Assembly: GCF_018502625.1 (NCBI RefSeq)
Contig: NZ_CP075566.1
Span: 4,326,001-4,390,000, forward strand
DNA: 64,000 bases
Direction: 5' to 3'
From: Pseudomonas hormoni
GTDB lineage: Bacteria; Pseudomonadota; Gammaproteobacteria; Pseudomonadales; Pseudomonadaceae
This document shows positions 51,032 to 59,386 of the stretch, piece by piece (within the stretch, counting starts at the first letter, position 1; each line of letters begins with the position of its first letter). Position numbers and translations under genes: made by a program. The notes under the pieces were generated by a model, which did not search any database, was not told where the DNA came from, and worked only from the letters and a program-made list of their open reading frames with translations.

Positions 51032-52191
51032 ACCGGCGATTGTGGCTGGTCGCCGGGGTGCTTATCGCCGTGCTGTTGGGCGCGTTGAGTCTTTATCTCT
51101 ACGCCAGGGCGACGCCCTATCAGGCAGACATCGATCACGGCCCGTCGCCCGAAGCCCAGGCCAACCCTTATCTGGCCGCTGAACATTTCCTGCGCAAACA
51201 GGGCCTGACCGTTAGCCATGCCAACAGCCTGGACATCCTGCCCACGCTGGAGCCTCGGCAACGCAGCCTGTTGTTGCTCGGCGACCGCTCCGGCATGACC
51301 CCGCGCCAGATCGATCAAGTGCTGAACTGGACACGCGCCGGAGGACGTCTTTTATTCATCGCCGAGTCGTTGTGGAATGAAAAACTGGGCCAGAGCAATG
51401 ACCTGTTGCTCGACCGGGTCCAGGTGCACCAGTCATTGAGCAAAGACCTCAAGGACCCGCCGCCCGACATCGGCAAGGATCCCTACCCCAAACTGACCAA
51501 GCTGTACCTTGAGGACGAAGACGCGCCGGCCTATGCCACCTTCGATACCGCGTTCCATCTCGAAGACCCGAAAAATCTCGCGCAAGCCTGGGCCAACAGC
51601 GGCAAGGCCACGCACATGATGCAACTGAACCACGGGCTCGGTTCGATCATCGTCGTCACCGACGCCGACCTGTGGAAAACCCCGGCCATCGACCAGTACG
51701 ACAACGCCTGGCTGCTGTGGTACCTGACCGCGGACACGAACGTGACCCTGCTGTTCAACACCGACCACGACAGCGTGCTGACCTTGTTACTGCGCTATTT
51801 CCCACAGGCGCTGGTTGCCCTCATCGCCCTGATCGGCCTGGGTCTCTGGCATGTCGGCGTGCGCCATGGCCCGTTGATCGAACCCGCCCCTAAAGCCCGT
51901 CGGCAACTCCACGAGCACCTGCGCGCCAGCGCCGATTTCATGTGGCGCCGCACCGGTCAAGCCAGCCTGTTGCAAGCCTTGCAGCACGACATCCTGCGCC
52001 GGGTGCGGCGCCGTCATCCCGGTTTCGAACAACTCGGCGTCGCCGAACAATGGCTGGTGCTCGCACGCCTGACCGGCCAACCCACACGCGCTATCAGCCA
52101 GGCCATGAGCCCGCGACCGAAGCAACGGCTGTCCAGCGTTGAATTCAGTCGTCAGGTCGCCCACCTGCAAACCTTGAGGAACGCCTTATGA
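51028..52191 (+). CDS. DUF4350-domain membrane protein
   Basis: 387 residues starting with a TTG inside the preceding stop (TTGA). One N-terminal membrane helix (LVAGVLIAVLLGALSLYLYA) precedes the DUF4350 domain, which resembles glutamine-amidotransferase-like or GldG-type folds (LLLLGDRSGMTPRQIDQVLNW, GGRLLFIAESLW). A second helix lies near residue 260 (ALVALIALIGLGLWHVG), followed by a cytoplasmic helical tail. It overlaps the moxR gene (ATGA). Confidence 0.8.
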   Translation: MNRRLWLVAGVLIAVLLGALSLYLYARATPYQADIDHGPSPEAQANPYLAAEHFLRKQGLTVSHANSLDILPTLEPRQRSLLLLGDRSGMTPRQIDQVLNWTRAGGRLLFIAESLWNEKLGQSNDLLLDRVQVHQSLSKDLKDPPPDIGKDPYPKLTKLYLEDEDAPAYATFDTAFHLEDPKNLAQAWANSGKATHMMQLNHGLGSIIVVTDADLWKTPAIDQYDNAWLLWYLTADTNVTLLFNTDHDSVLTLLLRYFPQALVALIALIGLGLWHVGVRHGPLIEPAPKARRQLHEHLRASADFMWRRTGQASLLQALQHDILRRVRRRHPGFEQLGVAEQWLVLARLTGQPTRAISQAMSPRPKQRLSSVEFSRQVAHLQTLRNAL

Positions 52192-53189
52192 GTGAACAGA
52201 TCGAGCCCAGCGCACCGAGCCACGCCGCGCAGCAACGCCAGCGCGCCAGTCAGTTGGCCCAAGCGGTAAGAGCTGAATTGCAAAAAGCCGTCATCGGCCA
52301 GAACACGGTGATCGACGATGTACTCACCGCGCTGATTGCCGGCGGCCATGTGCTGCTCGAAGGCGTGCCGGGGCTGGGCAAAACCTTGTTGGTCCGCGCC
52401 CTCGCCCGCTGCTTCGGCGGCGAATTCGCGCGCATCCAGTTCACCCCGGACCTGATGCCCAGCGATGTCACCGGGCACGCGGTGTACGACCTGCAGACCG
52501 AGCAATTCAAACTGCGCAAAGGTCCGTTGTTCACCAACTTGCTGCTCGCCGACGAAATCAACCGCGCCCCCGCGAAAACCCAGGCCGCGTTGCTTGAGGC
52601 GATGCAGGAACGCCAGGTCACTCTCGAAGGCCGTGCCCTGCCCATCGCGCAGCCGTTCATGGTGCTCGCCACACAAAACCCCATCGAACAGGAAGGCACG
52701 TATCCCCTGCCGGAAGCCGAGCTGGACCGCTTCATGCTCAAGGTGCGCATGGACTACCCCGACGCCGATCAGGAGTTGGACATGGTGCGCCAGGTCAGCC
52801 GCTCGACCCGGGCCGACATGCTCGACGTGCAACCGCTGCGCACCGTGTTGCAAGCCAAGGACGTGCTGGCCTTGCAACGCATCGCCAGCGATTTGCCGCT
52901 GGACGACCAGGTCCTCGATTACGCCGTACGCCTGGCGCGCACCACCCGTAGCTGGCCCGGCCTGACCCTCGGCGCCGGGCCTCGGGCCTCCATTGCACTG
53001 GTGCGCTGCGCTCGGGCGCGCGCCTTGCTGCGCGGCGGCGAATTCGTGATTCCGGATGACATAAAGGGCTGCGCGCTGGCGGTGTTGCGCCATCGTGTAC
53101 GCATCGCGCCGGAGCTGGATATCGAAGGGCTGGAGGTCGATCACGTGCTGCAGCAATTGCTCGATCAAGTACCGGCGCCGCGCTTGTGA
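52188..53189 (+). CDS. moxR: MoxR-family AAA+ ATPase
   Basis: A 333-residue AAA+ ATPase of the MoxR group. Walker A GVPGLGKT is at 59-66, Walker B is LLADEINRAPAKTQAALLEAM, sensor 1 is in VLATQNPIEQEGTYPLPEA, and the lid domain follows. MoxR ATPases often act with VWA or DUF58 proteins as chaperone-like machines that mature membrane or periplasmic complexes. It overlaps the DUF4350 gene by 4 bp and is separated from the DUF58 gene by a REP pair of about 150 bp. Confidence 0.92.
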   Translation: MSEQIEPSAPSHAAQQRQRASQLAQAVRAELQKAVIGQNTVIDDVLTALIAGGHVLLEGVPGLGKTLLVRALARCFGGEFARIQFTPDLMPSDVTGHAVYDLQTEQFKLRKGPLFTNLLLADEINRAPAKTQAALLEAMQERQVTLEGRALPIAQPFMVLATQNPIEQEGTYPLPEAELDRFMLKVRMDYPDADQELDMVRQVSRSTRADMLDVQPLRTVLQAKDVLALQRIASDLPLDDQVLDYAVRLARTTRSWPGLTLGAGPRASIALVRCARARALLRGGEFVIPDDIKGCALAVLRHRVRIAPELDIEGLEVDHVLQQLLDQVPAPRL

Positions 53190-53212
53190 TCACATCCCTG
53201 TTCAACGCAAAC

Positions 53213-53360
53213 CCTGTGGCGAGGGAGCTTGCTCCCGCCGGGTTGCGCAGCAGCCCCAAAACCGGGCGACGCGCAATGTCAGGCGAACCGCGCCCACCTG
53301 TTTTACGACTGCTACGCCCGGGCGCGGATCGGCCGACGGGAGCAAGCTCCCTCGCCACAA
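53213..53360. repeat. REP pair, family C (TGTGGCGAGGGAGCTTGCTCCC), inside the moxR operon
   Basis: Inverted copies of TGTGGCGAGGGAGCTTGCTCCCG lie about 100 bp apart between moxR and the DUF58 gene. It is the only REP between two genes of an otherwise overlapping operon. In RNA it forms a long hairpin that could slow 3' decay or lower downstream expression. Confidence 0.9.
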
Positions 53361-53391
53361 AAAGCACTTTGGCCACAAAAGGTGTGCGCAG

Positions 53392-54723
53392 ATGAAACCC
53401 TCGCGCCTGCTCCTGATCTGGTTGGCACTGCTGCTGGCCATTGGCATCGTGCTCGGTGCATTGCGGGCGCTGGATATCGCCGTTCCATCAACGCTGTTGT
53501 CGATCAACTGGGGGTTGCTGCTGGCGCTACTGGCCCTGGCAATACTCGATGCGGTCCGCCTTAAACGCTTGCCCTCGCCCCGAATAACAAGACAAATGCC
53601 CGGCAGCCTGGCGCTCGGCCGTTGGAGCGAAGTGCAACTGGAGGTTGAACACGACTTTCCCCAGCCACTGACTATCCGGATTTTCGACCACGTGCCCGAC
53701 GGCCTGACCTTCGAAAACCTCCCCTTGTCAGTCGAGCTTCAGCCGGACAGGCACACCCGGACCGGCTATCGCCTGCGTCCACTCAAGCGCGGCCACTTCA
53801 CCTTTGAACACTGCGAAATCAACCTGCCGAGCCCGTTGGGCCTGTGGTCCGACAAACGCCTGCCAAACGTGCCCGACCACACCCGCGTGTACCCTGACTT
53901 CGCCCGCCTCTACGGCGGCCAACTGCTGGCCGTGGACAATTGGCTCAGCCAGCTCGGCGTGCGCCAGCGGCAACGACGCGGCCTGGGCCTGGAGTTTCAC
54001 CAGCTACGGGAATTTCGCGAAGGCGACAGCTTGCGCCAGATCGACTGGAAAGCCACCGCCCGCCAGCGCACACCGATTGCCCGGGAGTACCAGGACGAAC
54101 GCGACCAGCAAATCATTTTCATGCTCGACTGCGGTCGACGCATGCGCAGCCAGGATGGGGAACTGGCGCATTTCGATCACGCGCTCAATGCCTGTCTGTT
54201 ACTGAGCTACATTGCTCTGCGCCAAGGTGATGCGGTGGGGCTCAGCACCTTTGCCGTCGAGCAACCGCGCTATCTCGCACCCGTGAAAGGTGCCGGGCAA
54301 CTCAACGTATTGCTCAACACGGTCTACGACCTGAACAGCACCCAACGCAGCGCCGACTATCAAGCGGCGGCGACTCAACTGCTGGTCCGGCAAAAACGCC
54401 GCTCGCTGGTGGTGCTGGTGACCAACCTGCGGGACGAAGACGATGAAGAATTGCTCACAGCCGTCAAACGCCTGAGCAAGCAGCATCGGGTGCTGGTCGC
54501 GAGCCTGCGTGAGAACGTACTCGACAGCCTGCGTCAGACAACCGTGCAAACCTTGTCCGAAGCGCTGGTCTATTGCGGGACGGTGGACTTCTTGAACGCA
54601 CGGGCCGAACTTCATGAACGGCTGAATGCCCATGGCGTGCCGGTACTGGATGCAAGTACTCATGAACTGGGCGCCGCGCTGGTGACGCGGTACCTGGAAT
54701 GGAAGAAGGCCGGGGTGTTTTAG
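53392..54723 (+). CDS. DUF58 domain protein
   Basis: 443 residues. Two N-terminal helices (about 6-55) anchor it. A beta-rich middle region precedes the DUF58 core, with the signature EFREGDSLRQIDWKATARQ. A VWA-like C-terminal half contains IIFMLDCGRRMR and AVGLSTFAVEQPR. DUF58 proteins pair with MoxR ATPases. ATG at 53392 has no close GGAGG, and translation may rely on the upstream region. It ends the operon begun at 47801. Confidence 0.88.
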   Translation: MKPSRLLLIWLALLLAIGIVLGALRALDIAVPSTLLSINWGLLLALLALAILDAVRLKRLPSPRITRQMPGSLALGRWSEVQLEVEHDFPQPLTIRIFDHVPDGLTFENLPLSVELQPDRHTRTGYRLRPLKRGHFTFEHCEINLPSPLGLWSDKRLPNVPDHTRVYPDFARLYGGQLLAVDNWLSQLGVRQRQRRGLGLEFHQLREFREGDSLRQIDWKATARQRTPIAREYQDERDQQIIFMLDCGRRMRSQDGELAHFDHALNACLLLSYIALRQGDAVGLSTFAVEQPRYLAPVKGAGQLNVLLNTVYDLNSTQRSADYQAAATQLLVRQKRRSLVVLVTNLRDEDDEELLTAVKRLSKQHRVLVASLRENVLDSLRQTTVQTLSEALVYCGTVDFLNARAELHERLNAHGVPVLDASTHELGAALVTRYLEWKKAGVF

Positions 54724-54780
54724 TGGCGGTGACGCAGGTTTGAACTGCTCGCGTAGGCGTCAGATCAAACAACGCTGTCG

Positions 54781-55140
54781 TCAAGCAGACGCCGGCAACG
54801 GCTGAAAGCTGAAGTACTGCTTCAGCGCCTCCACCAATTGCCCATACTCCGGCGGTACCCGTTGCAGGCTGAACCCGGCGTCGTAATGGTGGGGGGTGGC
54901 GTCTTCATGGCACCACAGGCAGCAGCCGTTGAGGTCGATCACCTGCTGGCAGCCGTCGGCCATGGGGATTTTCAGGCGCAAATCGAAATCGGCGCCGATC
55001 ATGATTGGCAACTGACTGATGAGCATCAGCCCGTCTTCAGAGACATTGCCCAGGAAGCCAATCGGTTTATCGGTGACGCTGTTGAACACTTTCAGAAAAT
55101 ACGGCAGTTGATGCCGCTCGATCCGGCGGTCAGTGAACAT
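54781..55140 (-). CDS. PilZ-domain protein
   Basis: A 119-residue single-domain protein. The c-di-GMP-binding PilZ motif is complete: RxxxR in DRRIERHQLPYFL and the NxSxxG motif in GNVSEDGLML. Such proteins bind cyclic di-GMP and relay it to motility or surface functions. ATG at 55140 (MFTDRRIERHQ) gives the usual N-terminus, whereas 55179 adds a short cysteine-containing extension without support. It is convergent with the DUF58 gene. Confidence 0.9.
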   Translation of the reverse strand: MFTDRRIERHQLPYFLKVFNSVTDKPIGFLGNVSEDGLMLISQLPIMIGADFDLRLKIPMADGCQQVIDLNGCCLWCHEDATPHHYDAGFSLQRVPPEYGQLVEALKQYFSFQPLPASA

Positions 55141-55380
55141 GCGCAATTCGCCCAGCAAGGCCCTTAAGCAGGACCGCACTAATGCTTCGGAACGGGCCTG
55201 CCTTTATCAAGTAAGACCTAGGCAATGGGCGCGCTCTCCCCGATCCCGGTGCGACAGTCCGTGGAACCGCTGTCGCTTACTCCTGCCGGTCACAGGTGTT
55301 ACGTCGGTTTAACAGCAAGGCTCTAAACCGGTTTATCGACTATAGCTCACCACCGTCAGTGAGCCAGCCGTTGAGTGCAA

Positions 55381-55758
55381 TCAGAACCGGGTCGGGCGAA
55401 CCACGGCGGCGGTGCTGCGCAGCGGGTAATGACCCAGCGACTGCAAGGTTTCCAACCGGGCGCGGGCGCGGTAGGCGTACTCGCTTTGCGGGTAGGAGGC
55501 GATAATGAACTGGTAGGTTTGCGCCGCATCGACAAACAGTTTCTGCCGCTCCAGACACAACCCGCGCAGCATCGACACTTCCGGCCACACATAAGACCGC
55601 GCGCGGCTGGCGCGTTCGACTTTGGACAGTTCGAGCGTCACCTGCTCGCAATTGCCACGGTCATAGGCGCTGTAGGCATTATTCAAATGATGGTTCATCG
55701 AAAAACGGGTGCAGCCCACAACACTGAGGGCAAGAATGGCTATGAGCACGAATCGCAT
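55381..55758 (-). CDS. Small TPR-containing lipoprotein
   Basis: A 125-residue protein with a signal peptide and lipobox ending at C16 (LSVVGC). The mature part is helical with TPR-like alternation (HHLNNAYSAYDRGNCEQVTLEL, AAQTYQFIIASYPQSEYAYRARARLETL). Probably a periplasmic or outer-membrane-anchored lipoprotein; partner unknown. It is divergent from pyk. Confidence 0.8.
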   Translation of the reverse strand: MRFVLIAILALSVVGCTRFSMNHHLNNAYSAYDRGNCEQVTLELSKVERASRARSYVWPEVSMLRGLCLERQKLFVDAAQTYQFIIASYPQSEYAYRARARLETLQSLGHYPLRSTAAVVRPTRF

Positions 55759-55915
55759 GGGGGTTCTCCTGTCTTGAGCTATGTATCGACCCGTGGCGCA
55801 AAATCTTCAAGATTGTTCGTTTAAAGATATAAACGAATAAGTAGTGCACATGAACAATGACTACACCCGAAGACCATAGTAGCCTCACTCAGCGCTTGAA
55901 CTCAGGAGTCTATGC

Positions 55916-57367
55916 ATGTCCGTCCGTCGCACCAAAATCGTCGCTACCCTTGGCCCGGCCAGTAACTCGCCGGAAGTTCTCGAACAGCTGATTCTGGCTG
56001 GCCTGGACGTCGCCCGCCTGAACTTCTCCCACGGTACCCCCGACGAGCACAAGGCTCGCGCGAAGCTGGTGCGTGACCTCGCTGCCAAGCACGGCCGCTT
56101 CGTTGCCCTGCTGGGTGACCTGCAAGGCCCGAAAATCCGTATCGCCAAATTCGCCAACAAGAAGATCGAGCTGAAGATCGGTGATCAATTCACCTTCTCC
56201 ACCAGCCATCCTCTGACCGAAGGCAACCAGCAAGTGGTCGGCATCGACTACCCGGACCTGGTAAAAGATTGCGGCGTGGGCGACGAGTTGCTGCTCGACG
56301 ACGGCCGCGTGGTGATGCGCGTCGATACCGCCACCGCCACCGAACTGAATTGCACCGTGATCATCGGCGGCCCGCTGTCCGACCACAAAGGCATCAACCG
56401 TCGCGGCGGTGGCCTGACCGCTCCAGCCCTGACCGAGAAAGACAAGGCCGACATCAAGCTCGCTGCCGAGATGGAAGTCGACTACCTCGCCGTGTCCTTC
56501 CCGCGCGATGCCGCCGACATGAACTACGCCCGTCAACTGCGCGACGAAGCCGGCGGCACTGCCTGGCTGGTGGCGAAGATCGAACGCGCCGAAGCCGTGG
56601 CTGACGACGACACCCTCGATGCGCTGATCGAGGCTTCCGACGCTGTCATGGTTGCCCGTGGCGACCTCGGTGTGGAAATCGGCGATGCCGAGCTGGTGGG
56701 CATCCAGAAGAAAATCATTCTGCACGCACGCCGCCACAACAAGGCAGTGATCGTCGCGACCCAGATGATGGAGTCGATGATCCAGAACCCGATGCCGACC
56801 CGCGCCGAAGTGTCCGACGTAGCCAACGCCGTGCTCGACTACACTGACGCCGTGATGCTCTCGGCCGAAAGTGCTGCCGGTCTGTATCCGCTGGAAGCCG
56901 TCCAGGCCATGGCGCGTATCTGCGTAGGCGCTGAAAAGCACCCGACCAGCAAGACCTCCAGCCACCGCATCGGCAAGGTCTTCGAAAGCTGCGACCAGAG
57001 CATCGCCCTGGCGGCCATGTACACCGCCAACCACTTCCCGGGCGTGAAGGCGATCATTGCCTTGACCGAAAGTGGCTACACGCCGTTGATCATGTCGCGC
57101 ATCCGATCTTCGGTGCCGATCTACGCGTTCACACCACACCGCGAAGCCCAGGCCCGCGCGGCGATGTTCCGCGGCGTGTACACCATTCCGTTCGACCCGG
57201 CCTCGCTGGAGCCACACGAAGTCAGCCAGAAGGCGATCGACGAACTGGTCAAGCGCGGCGTCGTGGAGAAAGGCGACTGGGTCATCCTGACCAAGGGCGA
57301 CAGCTACCACACCACCGGCGGCACCAACGGGATGAAAATCCTGCACGTTGGCGATCCGCAGGTCTGA
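55916..57367 (+). CDS. pyk: Pyruvate kinase
   Basis: Converts phosphoenolpyruvate and ADP to pyruvate and ATP. 483 residues. MSVRRTKIVATLGPASNSPE opens the barrel. The RLNFSHGTPDEH motif binds substrate. KIERAEAVADDDTLDALIEASDAVMVARGDLGVEI contains the catalytic Lys and the metal-binding Glu/Asp. The C-terminal allosteric domain is present. ATG at 55916 has CAGGAG upstream; ATG at 55912 is out of frame. Terminator follows. Confidence 0.97.
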   Translation: MSVRRTKIVATLGPASNSPEVLEQLILAGLDVARLNFSHGTPDEHKARAKLVRDLAAKHGRFVALLGDLQGPKIRIAKFANKKIELKIGDQFTFSTSHPLTEGNQQVVGIDYPDLVKDCGVGDELLLDDGRVVMRVDTATATELNCTVIIGGPLSDHKGINRRGGGLTAPALTEKDKADIKLAAEMEVDYLAVSFPRDAADMNYARQLRDEAGGTAWLVAKIERAEAVADDDTLDALIEASDAVMVARGDLGVEIGDAELVGIQKKIILHARRHNKAVIVATQMMESMIQNPMPTRAEVSDVANAVLDYTDAVMLSAESAAGLYPLEAVQAMARICVGAEKHPTSKTSSHRIGKVFESCDQSIALAAMYTANHFPGVKAIIALTESGYTPLIMSRIRSSVPIYAFTPHREAQARAAMFRGVYTIPFDPASLEPHEVSQKAIDELVKRGVVEKGDWVILTKGDSYHTTGGTNGMKILHVGDPQV

Positions 57368-57388
57368 GTGACCGGTTGCTGAAAAAAG

Positions 57389-57420
57389 AAAGCCCTGCCA
57401 TGTGAATGGCGGGGCTTTTT
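57389..57420. terminator. Terminator between pyk and enoyl-CoA hydratase gene
   Basis: AAAGCCCTGCCA / TGGCGGGGCTTTTT, a stem with one T/G pair and a T-run on the plus strand. Confidence 0.8.
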
Positions 57421-57454
57421 GGTTTCTGATCCGGAAGATGTGTTGCCTGGACTG

Positions 57455-57550
57455 ACGCCTTCGCGGGCAAGCCCGCTCCCACAGGTTTTTGTGGTGGTCA
57501 CATGATTTGTGAACAACACCGGTCCATGTGGGGCTTGCCCGCGAAGAGGC
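57455..57550. repeat. REP pair, family B variant
   Basis: ACGCCTTCGCGGGCAAGCCC and GGGCTTGCCCGCGAAGAGG in inverted orientation. One arm has CCCGCTCCCAC where other family B copies have CTCGCTCCTAC, so it looks like a hybrid of families A and B. Confidence 0.85.
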
Positions 57551-57569
57551 CCGTCCATCCAGCGAAAAC

Positions 57570-58319
57570 TCAATGTCGGTTGATAAACCCCGACAACGCC
57601 GCCACCGCTTCCGGCGAACGCAGCCGTTGGGTGAACAACGCGCCCTCCTCTTCGATCACTTTGCGCAGCAGTTCCCGGTCCGGCGCTTTCATCAATTGCT
57701 TGCTGATGCGAACCGCTTCCGGTGGCAGCGACTCAAACCGCAGCGCCATCTCCCGCGCCTTGGCCAACGCCGCTTCGCCACTGCCCAAGGCCTCGGTCGC
57801 AATGCCCCACTCGGCGGCTTGTTCACCGCTAAAACCTTCGCCGAGCAGCAACAATTCCGCCGCTTTGGCATGCCCGAGCAATCGAGGCAGGAGCAGGCTG
57901 GAACCGAACTCCGGGCATAAGCCGAGATTGACGAAGGGCATGCGCAACCGGGCATCACGGCTGACATACACCAGGTCGCAATGCAGCAGCATCGTCGTGC
58001 CGATGCCCACCGCCGCACCCGCCACCGCGGCGATCACCGGTTTGCGGCATTCAAGCAAGGTCAGCATGAACTGAAACACCGGGCTATCCAGGTTGCTCGG
58101 TGGTTGCTGCAGGAAGTCGGCGATATCGTTGCCGGCGGTGAAGCACTCGGCAGAACCGGTGATCAGCACGGCATTGATTTCGGGATCGGTGTCAGCCTGT
58201 TTCAGCGCTTCGGCCAGATGGCTGTACATGGCGCGGGTCAGGGCGTTTTTCTTGTCGGGGCGGTTCAGGCGCAGGGTCAGCAGGCCGCGTTCGCGTTCAA
58301 TCTGGATGGCATCGGTCAT
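57570..58319 (-). CDS. Enoyl-CoA hydratase/isomerase family protein
   Basis: A 249-residue crotonase-fold enzyme. The oxyanion-hole segments are NALTRAMY and AECFTAGNDIADF, and the GAAVGIGTTMLLHCDLVYVSRDARLRMPFVNLGLCPEFGSS segment covers the catalytic glutamate region. ATG at 58319 begins MTDAIQIERERGLL. The longer frame to 58625 runs through the REP. The reaction may be enoyl-CoA hydration or isomerisation; the sequence alone does not decide. Convergent with pyk. Confidence 0.88.
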   Translation of the reverse strand: MTDAIQIERERGLLTLRLNRPDKKNALTRAMYSHLAEALKQADTDPEINAVLITGSAECFTAGNDIADFLQQPPSNLDSPVFQFMLTLLECRKPVIAAVAGAAVGIGTTMLLHCDLVYVSRDARLRMPFVNLGLCPEFGSSLLLPRLLGHAKAAELLLLGEGFSGEQAAEWGIATEALGSGEAALAKAREMALRFESLPPEAVRISKQLMKAPDRELLRKVIEEEGALFTQRLRSPEAVAALSGFINRH

Positions 58320-58345
58320 GGCGTGTCCTGATCTGAGGGTATCAA

Positions 58346-58441
58346 CTGTGGCGAGGGTGCTTGCTCCCACTTGAGTGCGCAGCGTCCACAAAATTTTGGG
58401 GCCACTGCGCAGCCCTGCGCGAGCAAGCTCGCTCGCCACAA
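58346..58441. repeat. REP pair, family C
   Basis: Inverted copies of CTGTGGCGAGGGTGCTTGCTCCCAC-type sequence and its partner, between the enoyl-CoA hydratase and the reductase gene. Confidence 0.85.
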
Positions 58442-58450
58442 AATCAGCGC

Positions 58451-59386
58451 TCAACCGCGAGGCAGGAAGACGTCGGCCAGCAGTTGATTGCGCGGCAGTC
58501 CCGCCAGGTACAGCCGCCGGGCAAAGGCATCGACGCTGTCGGGGGATCCGCAGAGTAAGGCCTGGGTTTGTCGCGAAACAAGCCGCAGTTGCGCCAAAGC
58601 CGCGGGCAACTCGGTCGGTGTCCACAGTTCGATGCTGAGGTTCGGGCGGCTGGCGGCCATGGCCTGCAAAGGTTTGGCCAGATAATGCTCATCGGCGTCA
58701 TGGGCGAGGTGAATCACGCGGATGGCGCCCTGGTGATCCTGACGCAGGGCTTCGCGCAAGACGCCAAACAACGGGCCCAGCCCGGTGCCGGCGGCCATCA
58801 GCCAGAGTGGCCGGGTGTGCCAGTCCGGATCGTAATGCAGGGCCCCGCCGCGCAATTCGCCGAGACGCAGCGGATCGCCGATTTTCAACTGACGCGCGGC
58901 ATCACTGAATTCGCCGGGTTGGCGACAGTCGAGATGGAACTCCAGAAAGCGGTCTTCTTCCGGCAGGCTGGCCAAGGAATAAGGCCGCGCCACGTTCCCG
59001 GCCCACAACACCAGATGCTGTCCGGCGCTGTAACGCAACGGGCGTTGTGGCGTCAGGCGCAGACGCAAAACACTGCTGCTCAACCAATCGACGGCGGCGA
59101 CCTCGGCCGGACGCCCGTCCTCTTGCGGGTCGAAGGCATGCACCTGCAAATCCTCGACCACCTGGCACTGGCACGCCAGGCGCCAGCCTTGCTGACGCTG
59201 CTCTGCGCTCAGGGCATCGGGCCGGCTGTCGCTCGGCAATCCTTGCGTACATTGCACCAGACACGCATGACAACTGCCGGCGCGACAGCTGTAAGGAACG
59301 GACACACCGTTTTGATTCAACGCATCAAGCAGGTTGCTGCCAGGCGCCACCGACCATTGACGATCGCCGACACGCAACTCAGGCAT
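58451..59386 (-). CDS. 2Fe-2S ferredoxin-type flavin reductase (CDP-6-deoxy-delta-3,4-glucoseen reductase-like)
   Basis: A 311-residue electron-transfer protein. The N-terminal plant-type ferredoxin domain carries the cluster cysteines in CRAGSCHACLVQC, with the fourth in RLACQC. It is followed by the FAD-binding domain (ARPYSLASLPEE, with RxYS) and the NAD-binding domain (GTGLGPLFGVL). This domain order (Fd-FAD-NAD) is seen in oxygenase reductases. The partner oxygenase is not in this window. ATG at 59386 lies 8 bp inside the diguanylate cyclase 3' end. Confidence 0.88.
   Translation of the reverse strand: MPELRVGDRQWSVAPGSNLLDALNQNGVSVPYSCRAGSCHACLVQCTQGLPSDSRPDALSAEQRQQGWRLACQCQVVEDLQVHAFDPQEDGRPAEVAAVDWLSSSVLRLRLTPQRPLRYSAGQHLVLWAGNVARPYSLASLPEEDRFLEFHLDCRQPGEFSDAARQLKIGDPLRLGELRGGALHYDPDWHTRPLWLMAAGTGLGPLFGVLREALRQDHQGAIRVIHLAHDADEHYLAKPLQAMAASRPNLSIELWTPTELPAALAQLRLVSRQTQALLCGSPDSVDAFARRLYLAGLPRNQLLADVFLPRG

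Noticed and set aside
53213..53360. Palindromic arrays considered as CRISPR
   Set aside because: Only two inverted arms per site with no direct repeats or regular spacers. They are REP pairs.
55910..57346. Long minus-strand frame opposite pyk
   Set aside because: Antisense shadow without recognisable domains.
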